A stretch of DNA of 64,000 bases from Perkinsela sp. pyNocScin1 (GCA_964019655.1 CAXHTR010000004.1:310001-374000), one strand, 5' to 3'; shown: positions 37,135 through 48,058, counted from the first letter of the stretch. Numbers and translations are program-made. Notes: generated by a model not told the origin, from the letters alone.

Positions 37135-38485
37135 ATGCCCACACCACAGCGCTCTCAAATTTAAAAAGAAAAACCAACTGAATCATTCACGGAGAAAGTT
37201 TTCCGCATCACCAGCCTCGAGCTCCTCTGTAGCCACCGCGCACAGCCATTGCTCGTCGAGGATCTTCTTTTAGCAAGGGAAGTCAACCTGAAATTAAGAA
37301 AAACCTTAAGCACCCCCTGAATGGACTTGATCCTCGGACTTACAAAGTTTGAGCAGAAATGGCTTTTTCCCTAGGGCGCAGAGATAATCAGTCCAGCTCA
37401 TCGACCCCGAGCATTATTCCACCTGATGTGTGTTTTTGTGGGAATGTGCGCGCGTTTGTCGACGAATCCGAGTTTCTTCAGAAAGATAGCATCACTGCGC
37501 TTTTGAGCAACTCGAAACAGCGGTGGGATGCAGTCCTCTTGTGGTCTTACGAGCCCTCCCACTTTGCGCTTCTGCACCTCCACCCGTGCCAGGAGCTCGT
37601 ACTGGATTTTTGCATCGCTTATATATCTCTAGAGGACATTGAAAACATTGCAAAGTGCACCAACTCCGTAACTTCAAGCTTGGTGACAACCTTGTTGCAG
37701 CTTTTTCAGTAAATGCCATGATGAACTTGCCACGCCTGCAGAATTTCACACATTTCTCTTCGCATTATTTTGCTGAGCCCCTATTTAAGTTCCTGCGCGC
37801 AAAGCCAAGCATAACATGGCTCTATATAGATCGAACGCATGTTTTCTATGAAGCTGATATCTTCGCGATCTTCGCTTCGCTCATCGATGCTCGCAGCCAA
37901 TGCCTATATCACGTGGAGGTGGATTGTACGCTGCCCGCGAGTATTGCCCACACACTCAGTCGGTGCACAAGCCTACGCAGCATCTTTTTCTCTGATCGTT
38001 ATGCGATGAGCGACGAAAGTTTTCGCACAGTTTTTTCGAGCCCAGCTGTGCAAAAGTCAGTGCATTCGATCCGCGTCATAAACTCCATGCCCATAAATGC
38101 ATGCACATTGGCTATCAAAGCCAGGTGCACAAAACTGCGGTGTATCAACCTCGCGTACACAGGTGCTCGTTCCTACACTCTCAGCACTCTAATCCGATCG
38201 AATGCTCAGCATCTTTGCTCTCTGATCCTCCGTGGCTGTGAGTCCGTCGATTACCCCATTCTCGAGGCTCTGGCGTACTGCAGATGCCTTCGCAATGTCG
38301 AGCTCAATTCGACTGCTGTGTCGGGAAAGGCCGTACAAGCGTACATAAGGGCGAAGCGGCCGAACTGGAAAGTGATAGTGCACGACGAGGGCTTATTCTC
38401 TCATCCAGGGCTCTGGGCATCAGGTTCTCCTATCATCCAAAATCGCTCGAATGACATCGCTACGACTCCTGGTTTAAACTTTTAA
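37135..38485 (+). pseudogene. RNI/AMN1-like LRR gene, 5' part broken, C-terminal 276 codons open
   Basis: The start at 37135 matches the relative at 26325 but is stopped at once by TAA. TGA and TAG follow; the TAG replaces the Trp of FPWGAE. A frameshift near 37655 joins LEDIENIAKC to HQLRNFKLGDNLVAAF. From there 276 codons are open and show five or six RNI-type LRRs: HTLSRCTSLRSIFFS, TKLRCINLAYTGAR, QHLCSLILRGCESVDYPILE, RCLRNVELNSTAVSG. RNI LRRs form the substrate arm of F-box proteins or bind GTPases; no F-box is present. The long open end could still be expressed from an internal start. Confidence 0.65.
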
Positions 38486-39170
38486 TGCGAGCAGTTGTTA
38501 TCGTTGCTATGCTTAAAGCCGATTCCGGCGTAGCGGGCGCACAGCAGAGGAGTTCATTTTTCAAGTAATTGGCTTCGCAGTTGCCCACTTTCACCGCAAC
38601 AAGGATGAGTTTATCAAAATCCTCGGAGAATTGGCAGCGCGAACCAAGTGCCGCACAGAGAAAGTCAAGATGCCAGTGCAGCAGCAGAGGCAGTTCACGA
38701 AAAGGCCGATGCCACTACTCAGTGCCCCTTTGCCCCCCCTTCCGACACCTTGCCGCCTCGAAGCGTAGACAAAGCGTGGACAAGCTACAGTATAGTTTAC
38801 TCTCACGTCGTGTACTGCTTGACGCGGCATACATGGCGATGCGCTTTTACTGCTTCTGCCTTGATAATGTGTGCTTTGTATACGCTTTGCGTGCTGCAGG
38901 GGTGGTCAGACCCACTTTAAACGAAATACAAAAGAACGTGGCTATCTTGGCCATCGTCATTTCGAACGCACTGGATGTACCTCGATAAAGCCAGCTATGA
39001 CCCACGTGCTCAAATCACGCAATTCCTTGCTCATTTACCTATACACATGTACGTTCCAGTAGATTACTCAAGGAAAAGAAATTCTAACAATTGCCTATCT
39101 TGTTGGGCACAGCTATTGCTTTGATACAGGCTCTCTCTGTCTCTCTATCTCTCTCTCTCTCCCTCTTGAT
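38486..39170 (+). other. Uncertain coding remnants and a CT tract
   Basis: Several overlapping frames read like protein: EFIFQVIGFAVAHFHRNKDE and FIKILGELAARTK near 38550, and in another frame YSIVYSHVVYCL and LIMCALYTLCVL, then after a TAA at about 38913 SSFRTHWMYLDKASYDPRA. None has both a start and a clean end. This is probably a decayed gene of unknown family. Bases 39131-39167 are a CT-rich simple repeat. Confidence 0.35.
39131..39167. repeat. CT-rich microsatellite
   Basis: This is a run of CT units with a few interruptions. It directly precedes the truncated R6 copy at 39171 and may mark a rearrangement joint. Confidence 0.8.
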
Positions 39171-39260
39171 TTTGATTTCGATATTTCTTTACTTTCTGCG
39201 ACCCCAGCAGCCCAAGCGAGTAGAAGCTGTAAGCTTCTCGTAGATCATCTTTTATCTCGT

Positions 39261-39920
39261 TTCGAGCAAAAGAGAAATTGGATCTTTTCCTGGGGGGCCG
39301 GACTCGTCGACCCAGCCCGCCGACAACCAGGAAGCCTTCCACGAGACACGCCGAAACCCGTAGACTGGCATTTGACTCTCCTTGGTGCTCTGATCCACAA
39401 TGATCTCTCAAAAGACGACATCACAGCACTCTTGCGCGACTCGAAGCAACAATGGGACGGTATCATCTTGGCCTCCTACGAGCCCGACCACTTTGCACTT
39501 CTGCACATACATCCATGCGAGGAACTCATACTCGTTTTTAGTGATCGAAGCATTTCCCGAGCGGACATGAATAATATTGCGAAATGTCGTGGTCTCCGCA
39601 ATCTTATGCTTGGTTACAATAGTGTTGCATCTCAGTCTGTGCGTTCTATCAAAAACTTACAGCACTTGCACCATTTCACACACTACAAGCGACGTGAGTC
39701 GACAGAACTGCTCTTTAAATTCCTTCATGCCAAATCAAGCATTACAACGCTCGAAGCGACAACATTCTTCATGTTTCTTTGCTTTGTGCACGCCAGAAGC
39801 CATTTCGTGCGCCCTCAGTCACTGCACGAGCCTATAAAGTATTTCTATTTCGTACTCACGCGCTTGGCAGGAATCTGGTCGCACATTATTTTCGCAAGCA
39901 CAGCTGTGCAAAACATTTAA
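39261..39920 (+). pseudogene. RNI/AMN1-like LRR gene, 5'-deleted copy
   Basis: The frame is open from the joint with a truncated R6 block (EQKRNWIFSWGAGLVDP) through KQQWDGIILASYEPDH to the TAA at 39918, with no internal stop. It is nearly identical to 26539-27197, and it shows that the TGA there was TGG. The 5' end of the gene (its start and first 70 or so codons) is missing, and the C-terminus departs from the full-length relative in the same way as copy 1. If expressed, it would need a new start. Confidence 0.65.
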
Positions 39921-39929
39921 CCTAACCTA

Positions 39930-40507
39930 TTTCGATATCGATATTTCTTTACTTTCTGCGACCCCAGCAGCCCAAGCATGGTAGAAGCTGTAAGCTTCTC
40001 GTAGATCATCTTTTATCTCGTTTTCTTTGCCGTTTATGTCGGTCAGTTTTTCCCAACCTTTTTAGTTTTTGAGGCCGACTGGCCCCATCCAGAGCTAAGT
40101 GAAATCTCAACTGAACCAAAATTGTCTGGACGCAGCGGCGATTTATAGGGATTCATACGTAGAACCTCGCTCTCTCGAGTCAGTGGGCTTCAGACTGACC
40201 CCGAAAAATTCCTGTTACCAGAGGTTTGTAAGCACTGGAACAAGCAATTAAGTAATGATACTCGATCGGCTTCTAACTCGAATCATTCTGACTTTCATCG
40301 CCATTATTTGAAAGCTACAGAAGAAAAAAGAACTGTACACGTACATTCCCAAGTGACGCTGGCTCTTACGCTTCGAGTAAATTCATGGTGAATATCGCAA
40401 GCTTATCATTTTTTTCCATGCTTTGATAATAGTTTTTGGTTACATCGTGGCGCTAGGTGTTTGCTCAATAAGAAGCTTGGGGGCCTGTACTTTTAACTAT
40501 CTCATGC
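39930..40507. repeat. Copy 2 of R6, spacer and R7
   Basis: It continues the 1.26-kb duplication: R6 at 39930-40060, a spacer with GACGCAGCGGCGATTTATAG, and R7 at 40315-40500. At about 40508-40520 the CEIV 3' flank is joined to RNI coding sequence around a CAGAAGCC that both partners carry. Confidence 0.75.
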
Positions 40508-41463
40508 ATACTGACTGCCAGAAGCCTTTCGTGTGCCCTCAGTCACTGCACGAGCCTATAAAGTATTTCTATTTCGTACTCACGCGCTTGGCAGGAATCT
40601 GGTCGCACAGAATTTTCGCAAGCACAGCTGTGCAAAAGTCTGTGCAATCAATCAAATTCTCATGTATTGAGCCAGTGAGTGCGCAAACGCTTGCGCTCAT
40701 GGAAAGGTTCACAAACCTGCGATGGCTCTAGCTTTCGTCCGTCGGTCCTCATGTCAGAACTATTGGCATGCTTATTGCAGCGAATGTAAGGCATCTCTGT
40801 ACCTTGACAATCTGCGGGCGCGATCCCGTTGGTGATGACATTCTTAAAGCCATGGGGAGCTGCTGCTGTCTACGCTCCATTTCGTTGCAAGACCCTTATT
40901 TTTCTGACAGGGCTCTTCAAGCGTTCGTCCACCTTGCACTTAATTATGAGCTAAAAAATAATTGCTCTCCGGGAAAGGTGTACTGTGCCGCTGTCGCACA
41001 GAAGAAAATTGATCAGCGCAAAATAGCTGGTTACAAGAAAGGGCAGCAAACACATCGTGCCCGATGCGCAAAAAGAATCCTACGCTTTCAAGGAATCTAT
41101 CTTTTTCAAGGTACGACCTCATTAATACGCATCCTTGAGAGCCTTCCGGAAAGCGCACTTGAGAATGCAGAAGTGCAGGAAAGTCCACATAGTGTTCGCG
41201 ATTTTCAAAAACTTATTGCTCAGATTCTGGAGGACGCTACGGATCCGCTTCTCGAAGATGTCGAAGGACAGAATTCTCTGACTCTCAATGATCCTGACCG
41301 CTCCGCAACCCCTGAAAGAACGCGTAGATTCCCACTTCTTGGCTTGATCATCGCTGGGTGCAATATTGCTCGATTCAATCTCGTGTTTCTATGTATTTTT
41401 CCGATTACGGGATATACGTTAAGACTGCGGGCTTTCTCCGAAAGTGTATCTCTGTCTGCCTGA
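40508..41463 (+). pseudogene. RNI-LRR end fused to a new C-terminus, one in-frame TAG
   Basis: Sequence resuming at CAGAAGCC in the RNI gene is open to a TAG at 40729 and then, in the same frame, to 41463. The TAG replaces the Asn of CINLAYTG in the relative (LRWL-stop-LSSVG). After the LRRs (HLCTLTICGRDPVGDDILKA) comes a stretch not seen elsewhere: basic (KKIDQRKIAGYKKGQQTHRA), then acidic, ending in one membrane segment (LIIAGCNIARFNLVFLCIF). It may be a chimera made by recombination. It is a single-stop pseudogene or, less likely, a readthrough gene. Confidence 0.55.
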
Positions 41464-41494
41464 TACTCTTGCTGTTCCTCATTACTCCTAATTG

Positions 41495-41620
41495 AATTCG
41501 ATTTCGATATTTCTTTACTTTCTGCGACCCCAGCAGCCCAAGCAAGTAAAAGCTGTAAGCTTCTCGTAGATCATCTTTTATCTCGTTTTCTTTGCCGTTT
41601 ATGTCGGTCAGGAGTTCTGT
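41495..41620. repeat. R6 copy 4
   Basis: This is the block with TTTCTGCGACCCCAGCAGCC, running to GTTTATGTCGGTCAG and then breaking off into the 3' end of the minus-strand gene at 41630. Confidence 0.65.
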
Positions 41621-41629
41621 AGAGAAATA

Positions 41630-41944
41630 TCACTTTCCCCCGTCGGCCGGGGGAAAATGGAAATTTCTGATGGATGGATGATGGTGCTTACGTCGAAGAC
41701 TGGCTCTGTCTGTGGACACTGGGGTGCTCGAGCTTACTGGGGCTTGGAGCGGCTTCGGAGCCTTTGGCTTGGACGCATCACCTGTGGCTAGTGTTGGTGC
41801 TGTGGAGAAGGGGCTTGCTTTCGGCTTCACTTCTTCCTCCTGGACTACCTTCGCAATTAGGTTCTCGGTGTTTGCGCCGAACACTGTCTGTCTCTGTGGC
41901 TTTTCCTCGCGCTTTGAACTAAAAAAGCTTAGAAAGCTTTTCAT
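41630..41944 (-). CDS. Small Lys/Pro-rich protein, unrecognised
   Basis: From the Met at 41944 (MKSFLSFFSSKREEKPQRQT) the chain is low-complexity: ANTENLIAKVVQEEEVKPKA, then Pro/Ser/Ala-rich to the end. A better placed ATG 19 bases earlier in another frame (MSEKVMDEKLSKLF) meets a stop at a run of T, so a one-base error or mutation there could have split one N-terminus. It is an intrinsically disordered protein with no known family. Its 3' end abuts repeat R6. Confidence 0.4.
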   Translation of the reverse strand: MKSFLSFFSSKREEKPQRQTVFGANTENLIAKVVQEEEVKPKASPFSTAPTLATGDASKPKAPKPLQAPVSSSTPVSTDRASLRRKHHHPSIRNFHFPPADGGK

Positions 41945-41995
41945 CCATGACTTTCTCGGACATTTTGAAATTGGAAGGTGACAATTTACTTGCAA

Positions 41996-44425
41996 CTTTT
42001 TTTTCTTTTTTTAGAAAGTTCGCTGCACTGAAAGCACAATATCATTTTTTCTACTTAAAAATATCATTATGCGACGTCGAGTGAATGATAAACGACGAAA
42101 ACTATTGGAGAATTGACCGAAATGTTCGGAGCCTTAACCTTGCTCCCACGTAGAGCTTTTTCATGAGCTCTTCACTTGTGAAATTTTACTGGTACTTCAA
42201 CTTGCCCATTATCAAAGAGACTATCTTAATTCTAAGAAATGCGAGAAGAAGCATAGACATGGAGTCAATGGTATGCTCGCAACCGATCGTGCTGCTGTGT
42301 GCTGCTATTTCCTTGGAACGCCAGGTTTCCAAGAACATTGCATAAATTTAATGCGTATAATAAGTAAGAGGAAGTATATACACAGTCTGGCCGATACTTA
42401 CATCGTAGAAGATCATCTAAAGATTATGTACTGTACTCGACCAATACTAAAATAAAGTATTGGTATCAACAGCATAGGACTGACGGGATATAACTATTGA
42501 AATTTGTTCTTACTACAATCAGTGAAATCAGTCCTTCGCCACGTCATGAAGGTGTGCGATAGTGAATTCTTCTTTCTAGTCCTTGAAAGCTTTGCTTGTA
42601 GGAAAATGGATTTCTCCTACATAAGTCGGTAGAGAACTGATAAAAAGATTGATCACCCCTGTTCTTGAAATCTTCTACGTATAGCAACGACCTTAAACTA
42701 ATTAGAAGCTCTGAGACCGTGCTTTAAGTATGCACCGAATGGCTCTAACTCTACGGATGCATATAATTGCGAGCCAATGAGAAAATAGAGGTGGAAATCG
42801 CCGATACATTTAGCTGTTCTGCATAATTAGTTTACACATAGCAAGATAATGAACTACCGCTACACCCCCATATGTGTACGCATGACCTAAAAAAGTTTAA
42901 AAAAAAAGGCCTGGGAGTTTACCTCTACTTCCAATCGATCTTTGACATTCTGTACGCAAGAAGGCATTTCAGATAATTAGATGTGTAAAGACAAGCATGG
43001 GTGATGGATCAGCTCATAGGCTTTCTAGACTATCTTACGCGCAATATTGTAGAGTGAAGCTCCTTATCTTCACTTTACATTGGAATTCATAGAATAAAAA
43101 TGGACGATCATCTTGGCATCCGGGAAAAAATTCGATGATTGCGCTCATACGGAGTAAAAGTTCTGTCACCTCATATATATAAATAGAATCGTAAATTTAC
43201 ATCATCATGCACTACATTCCAAGGCGATACATTTCCGTCTTCAAGCATTCGTGTTTTCTGAGTATTCGAATGACATTAGAGCAAGGGTATTTGTCATGCT
43301 GTAAGATGTCGTCGAAGCTAAGCTCCTACATAATCTTTATAATGGGAGTGGCACTTCTCTTCTCAGGGCGATATTGTTAATGCTATTCTTGACTTCGGAA
43401 AATTTCGAAAGCTCGGTAAACATGCCCATAAGTGCTGAAAACTAAAAGTATGCTTCGTCAGCTTCGAGAATGAAAAATTATTTTCTCAAACTGCTATGTT
43501 TTAAGAAAATGTTAATCACTGACTCGACTTCAACGCTCTCATATTACCTGTTCATAAGCCACTCCATCATTTTAATGATGAAACAAAGATAATTTTCATT
43601 GAGGAAGCGTCTCCTTTTCTGATGCAGAGGTCTGTTGGCACTAAAACGTCACATCATCCCAATGTTAAAAGGTAAAAGTTAAGAATTTAGTATTTCTATG
43701 GAGATGGGCAAACTTGTCCTTTTCATGACAATACGGTCTACACTTCAGGAAAACCTTCTCGACAACACGCAATGAAAAATTTAGCTAATCTTTTCAGCAA
43801 TGCAGTAGATTATCTTGTGTCTGTGACTTATCGGTAGCGACAAAATTACCTTGTAGCGCGATTTATAGATAGATATAAATCATTAAAGTGGCCGAACAAG
43901 TGTAGGGAGCACTGGTCAAAAAACTCTCAAAATCTTCAAGTAACACCATCTTTGTTGCGCAATTCAGATCTAAATATAATTAAATGTTGTTGCTCTCTCA
44001 AGAAAGGAAATAGCTGCCCTCGTGCTCTCTGATCGATCCGATGACACTCTAGAAAATTGCTAGTTTAAAGAGTAGAGGATCAGTGCATTGCGTGCGATAA
44101 ACTTTTTGAAACTCTTGTAGGATGACGAAGAAGTCTTTGATGCTCTGAACTCTAGTGCAAGTGCAATAAGATGACAAGAATAAGATTACCATCGAATTCG
44201 AGTCAGCGCGATAAATAATCTTTTTATTTGACGGTGAGTTTATCTTTTGCACATCAATGAGGAAATGGTAGAAATGGAAAAACTTCAAAAGAAGAAAGCT
44301 GATTCGTGCAGCAACATTGAGAATCATAATTGCAGAAAACTTTGGACGCTGCTTTCAGGCATATTGCCAAGAAGTTTGCTTTCACTATTGCTTTTTTCTT
44401 CTGTTACCGAGTTAATTACACCAAA
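41996..44425. other. 2.4-kb AT-rich gene-free region, divergent switch
   Basis: No frame above 92 codons and no family match. It separates the minus gene at 41630 from the plus gene at 44426, so it could hold transcription start signals for both directions. Near its right end a tract (CTATTGCTTTTTTCTTCTG) and then CCGAG at about 44409-44413 form a good splice-acceptor-like signal 13 bases ahead of the ATG at 44426. Confidence 0.5.
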
Positions 44426-45166
44426 ATGCCACGAAGCGATTTCACTGAGGCTTACTTCTTCAAGTACAGCGTTGAAAATAAGCTTACAGCTTTATCTGAG
44501 GCCATTCGCAAGAGCTTGCCTGACGCTGAAGCAAACGCTAAAAAGTTTTTTGATGCAAAGGCGCAGAAGAAAGGTGCCAAGCCGGTCGCTAAAAAGGAAG
44601 CTGCAGCCAAAACTCAGCCGAAGAAAGCATCTGCCAGCGACGTAACGTCAGATATTGACGCTGCAAATCTCAGTAAGCCAGCAACAAAGCAAACTCTTAC
44701 CTCAAAGCTCCAGCCAAAAAAAGCTGATGTGAAAGCACCGTCGAGTGATTCTTCGTCCGATAGCGATGCACCTGCAACAATTAAGCCTTCTGTAGTTCAA
44801 AAGGTAGATGCTAAGAAATCTACAATCGAAGCTCCGAGAAGTGACTCATCATCCGGCAGTGATGCGCCTGTCCCCGCGAAATCGGTCGTTTCAAAAAAGA
44901 CCCAAGATACAAAAGAGCGCTCAAAAATGGTACCTGCTCTCAGTAAAGAGTGCGCAGAGCCCGTAAAGATCATGAATAAGCATGAAGCCGCCAATGAGCC
45001 TCCGCAAAGCATGCCGCGTCCCAGAATTAAACGGAAATCGCCCGCCACGGCCCGGCGTCGTGACCGTTTGGCGGCCCAACAAAATGCCTCGCAGCACATT
45101 CAAAGTCGCCCAGGAGAAGACTGGGCACCGAAGAAAGCACGGCTCCAAAAGTGGTGGGAGCTATGA
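44426..45166 (+). CDS. Nopp140/SRP40-like Lys/Ser-rich nucleolar protein
   Basis: I start at the ATG at 44426 (ACCAAAATG context; MPRSDFTEAYFFKYSVENKL), 32 codons into a longer open frame. A helical N-terminal region is followed by alternating Lys/Ala-rich stretches and acidic serine clusters (APSSDSSSDSDAPA, APRSDSSSGSDAPV), the layout of Nopp140/SRP40, which binds snoRNPs and casein kinase 2 in the nucleolus. The end in this frame is Arg/Gln-rich (RRRDRLAAQQNASQ). A second frame at the 3' end reads KTGHRRKHGSKSGGSYEK, which resembles the SRP40 C-terminal GSYxGG box, so a frameshift near 45050 is possible. It is 246 residues long, short for the family. Confidence 0.6.
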   Translation: MPRSDFTEAYFFKYSVENKLTALSEAIRKSLPDAEANAKKFFDAKAQKKGAKPVAKKEAAAKTQPKKASASDVTSDIDAANLSKPATKQTLTSKLQPKKADVKAPSSDSSSDSDAPATIKPSVVQKVDAKKSTIEAPRSDSSSGSDAPVPAKSVVSKKTQDTKERSKMVPALSKECAEPVKIMNKHEAANEPPQSMPRPRIKRKSPATARRRDRLAAQQNASQHIQSRPGEDWAPKKARLQKWWEL

Positions 45167-45852
45167 GAAAATATTCTTGCAAATTTTATAATTTGATAAA
45201 ATTGAAAAAAATAAATGACGTATAAAAATGATAATAAGTGGAGATTTAGACTTCGATCTCTACTAACACAGGGCACAGAAATTTTCTTCTTCTTGACGGT
45301 TTCCTAATTTCAAATGAGAACTTCCCCGAAAACTCAAGCATAGTGGCTCTACTCATGGGACATTGAGTCTTCCGACGAATCGAGAAGAGATGCATTTCCT
45401 TCGAACTTGATATAAGCATCTCAGAGAAATGCCGTTTTGCCCATAGCAGTTGAAAAGCGCTCACGCGGGGAGTGATCAAAGCCGCCACCGATGATCAAAA
45501 GAATGTTTTTCAGTCCTCGGTAGCCTCACGATTAAAAATGAACATCCGTGCGAGACGTATTGCTCGCCTTACTCGTTCGCCGAAAAGAGCTGATGCGGAG
45601 GAGATGGTTCAGTGCAAGGGTCTCTGCTTGCATTCATTGTAAAGGACGGTTTCTGGTGGTTTGGCTCCCAGGCCCCAAGGGATGTGTTGGCTTTGTGATT
45701 TCATATCCTTATGTTTCATTTGCTAAGCTTGTCATGCGCTATCTGCGCATAGATTCTATCGCGGATTAGCTTTCAGTATAAAATATCTGTCAGAATCTTC
45801 AAACGGTGCGACTCGTCAGAACTTTATCACTCCGTCGACTATCAATTTCAAA
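45167..45852. other. Intergenic, possible LRR traces
   Basis: On the minus strand near 45330-45360 there is LEFSGKFSFEI, which looks like one degraded LRR, but no second repeat supports it. The plus frame at 45548 has no motif. Otherwise nothing is seen. Confidence 0.35.
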
Positions 45853-46812
45853 ATGTCAGTTTGCCTCATCTACGCAGTCGACCCAGCCCTCGGCCGAGTG
45901 GACTACTCGTCCATGACCGACCAGGCCCGAATGGAAAAGGTTTTCGGCGACCTCGGGGAAGACTACGTGTGCGATTACCTCCTCGACGAGAACGGCAACT
46001 TCCTTGACGCCTGCGAGTGGAGAGGCGTGAAGTGTGACGCAAAAGAAAATGTCGTTGAGCTTGAAATGCCCGAGATGTTTACTGATGGCCAGCTCGATCT
46101 CGACTTTTTGCCGCCAAATGTTCGCAGAGCGCGTATTGACGGCTTTGAGTTCCACGATGCCCCCAAGCCAGAGCGCGTTGTTGGCACACTCGACGCTTCG
46201 CTGCTTCCGAAGAAGCTGGAAACGTTTTTTCTTATGCACCAAGGATGCAACGGGACTATCGATTTGCCAAGTGTGCCCAAAGCGCTCAAGCTGTTTTCTG
46301 TTCTCAACAGCGCTTTTGAGGGGTCCTGCGTGCTCGTTGGACTGCCAGAAACTCTGGAAGAGATGCGTCTCAGCGAAAACTTTTTTACAGGGACGTGTGA
46401 CCTGACTGCGCTACCTCCAAAGCTCTCGCTCCTTTGGCTCGATAGAAACAAATTTCACGGAAGTATATCCCTCGAAAAACTCCCATGGACCCTCGAGCGC
46501 CTGCACCTCGAGAGAAACGAATTTTCGGGGACGCTCGTCTTTGACAAAGTCCCGGGTAACCTCCACAAGCTGCACCTTTCAAACAATAAATTCTCTGGAG
46601 AAATCTCGCTGACCGAAGATGAGAACTCTCGAAAAATATGGGCGAACGGGAACGATTTTAGTGGGACCGCGAGGCTTATATGGTCGACACAGGCTGACCT
46701 CAGCAACACGAAGATCACGCGCGTCTTAGACGAAGAGGGAAAGCGGAGTTGGTTTGAGCCGTACTTTCTCAAAGGAGAAATCTCCGATGGCGAGTTCGAA
46801 GATTTCATGTAA
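45853..46812 (+). CDS. Secreted LRR protein, type A (319 aa)
   Basis: The leader MSVCLIYAV is followed by DPALGRVDYSSMTDQARMEK. The cap is complete (CEWRGVKCDAKENVVELEM). Six repeats run from about 118 to 255 (NFFTGTCDLTA, NKFHGSISLEK, NEFSGTLVFDK, NKFSGEISL), and an extra segment (FHDAPKPERVVG) lies before the first. The cap has NDFSGTARLIW and TRVLDEEGKRSWFEP, with an acidic end. It is an isolated plus-strand copy; its decayed relative follows at 47310. Confidence 0.9.
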   Translation: MSVCLIYAVDPALGRVDYSSMTDQARMEKVFGDLGEDYVCDYLLDENGNFLDACEWRGVKCDAKENVVELEMPEMFTDGQLDLDFLPPNVRRARIDGFEFHDAPKPERVVGTLDASLLPKKLETFFLMHQGCNGTIDLPSVPKALKLFSVLNSAFEGSCVLVGLPETLEEMRLSENFFTGTCDLTALPPKLSLLWLDRNKFHGSISLEKLPWTLERLHLERNEFSGTLVFDKVPGNLHKLHLSNNKFSGEISLTEDENSRKIWANGNDFSGTARLIWSTQADLSNTKITRVLDEEGKRSWFEPYFLKGEISDGEFEDFM

Positions 46813-47309
46813 GTGCCGAGTGAGCGTAGGCGATAGATAACACAAAATGGATTAGTAGATGGTATATCATAAGATTCATCTGATGTAGCTGGTTTCAGAG
46901 TAAGTGCCGATACGCAGAAAGATTTTAGCGGATTTATTTTCGTATAACGTACGATGATACATGTATGGAATGATTCATCGGATTGGAAAAAGATTCGTGT
47001 ATCATTGATCTAGAGCGCGTGCAAGTCGTCATGCTGAAGCACACAAAGGCCACATATCTATTTATTATGAACGAGCAATAGTCATAAAAAAATTGGAAAC
47101 GCAAAGCTCCGTGCGACGTTGATTTCTTGGATAATGCCATTTCCGTTGCTGTAGCTTCAGTCAAGAAATGTTTGTAACAGAGCAAGCATGTCTGTATGAA
47201 GAAAAAGATGAAAATCATAAAGAGATGAAATTTCAAAAGCCTTTAACTTCACTTGAATCAGACAAAGAGCTTAAAACCCACACAGACGCCGATTGATAAT
47301 CATGTTCCT
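46813..47309. other. Intergenic, nothing recognised
   Basis: AT-rich, with no frame or repeat I can support. Confidence 0.4.
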
Positions 47310-47629
47310 TCAATGCTCTTCGCTTTTTGGTGTCATTTCCACGCACTCGATCTAGCCTGGGCCGGCGCATCTTCGTAGCACTCTCTGACCAAGGGCGCAT
47401 GGAAAAGCTGTTTGGCTGAATGGACAAGGAATTCCAGTCTTTCAACTGCCTCGATGACAAAGGTAAGCTTCTCGAAGTGTGCGAGCGGGGACGTGTCACA
47501 TGTGACGCCAATGAAAGCGTCACAGCGATCAAGCCCAAGCGCACCACATTCACAGGGATAATTGACCTCGACTTTACATTACCAACTGTCGGCCTTTCCA
47601 TCTTTCCATTCGGTACGTTTTCGTTTTAA
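47310..47629 (+). pseudogene. LRR type A 5' fragment
   Basis: It reads SSLGRRIFVALSDQGRMEKL, then FG and TGA, then FQSFNCLDDKGKLLEVCERG and IIDLDFTLPTV, closely following the gene at 45853 (TDQARMEK, LDENGNFLDACEWRG, LDLDFLPP). The Trp of the cap is now Arg and the leader is missing. It stops before any repeat. It is a tandem copy of the 45853 gene start. Confidence 0.7.
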
Positions 47630-48058
47630 TACTTAAGCTGTGTGCATATGCATGAAAAGGGATCTGATACCATTGACATGAGATGGCCAGTCTACTATTC
47701 TCGTGATGTTAGCTGTCCCCGTTTCTCTTGTGCAAAGCTTATTTCGAGACGATCCCCGGTATGACAGATGGATAGAGAAAAGTATCAAGATTCAAGATCA
47801 CTTCGAGAATTGACTTCTCGCTATTCTTTCATGTAGCATTCATGCGCTCAAAAAAATACGGAGTGTGCCACACAGCGAAAAAAACTAAGATCTTGCATCT
47901 TTTGTTGTTTTCAAAAAACTTCTATCTCATGAAACGTCAGTTCTCCGAGACGTCACCTCTATCATGAAAATAAACGCTTCAGCTCATCGAGGCAAAGGAA
48001 TCGTCGTGTGCTTTGCGATCCCAGTATCGCCGCCTCGTCCTCTCGATCATTTCCTAAT
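47630..48058. other. Convergent intergenic region
   Basis: Plus-strand genes end here and the long minus-strand run begins. No tRNA-like or other motif was found at this switch. Confidence 0.4.

Noticed and set aside
38569-38988. A 139-codon plus-strand gene.
   Set aside because: It has no ATG, overlaps two other protein-like frames, and no frame is clean; treated as decayed sequence.
302-41463. Genome-wide reassignment of TGA to Trp.
   Set aside because: Several intact genes end in TGA at the family-typical length (23674, 34193, 51988, 59336), and other broken genes also carry TAA, TAG and frameshifts, so mutation is simpler.
41996-44425. Hidden small genes or a CRISPR-like or satellite array in the 2.4-kb gene-free region.
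   Set aside because: No regularly spaced repeats and no frame with recognisable features were found; it is simply AT-rich sequence.
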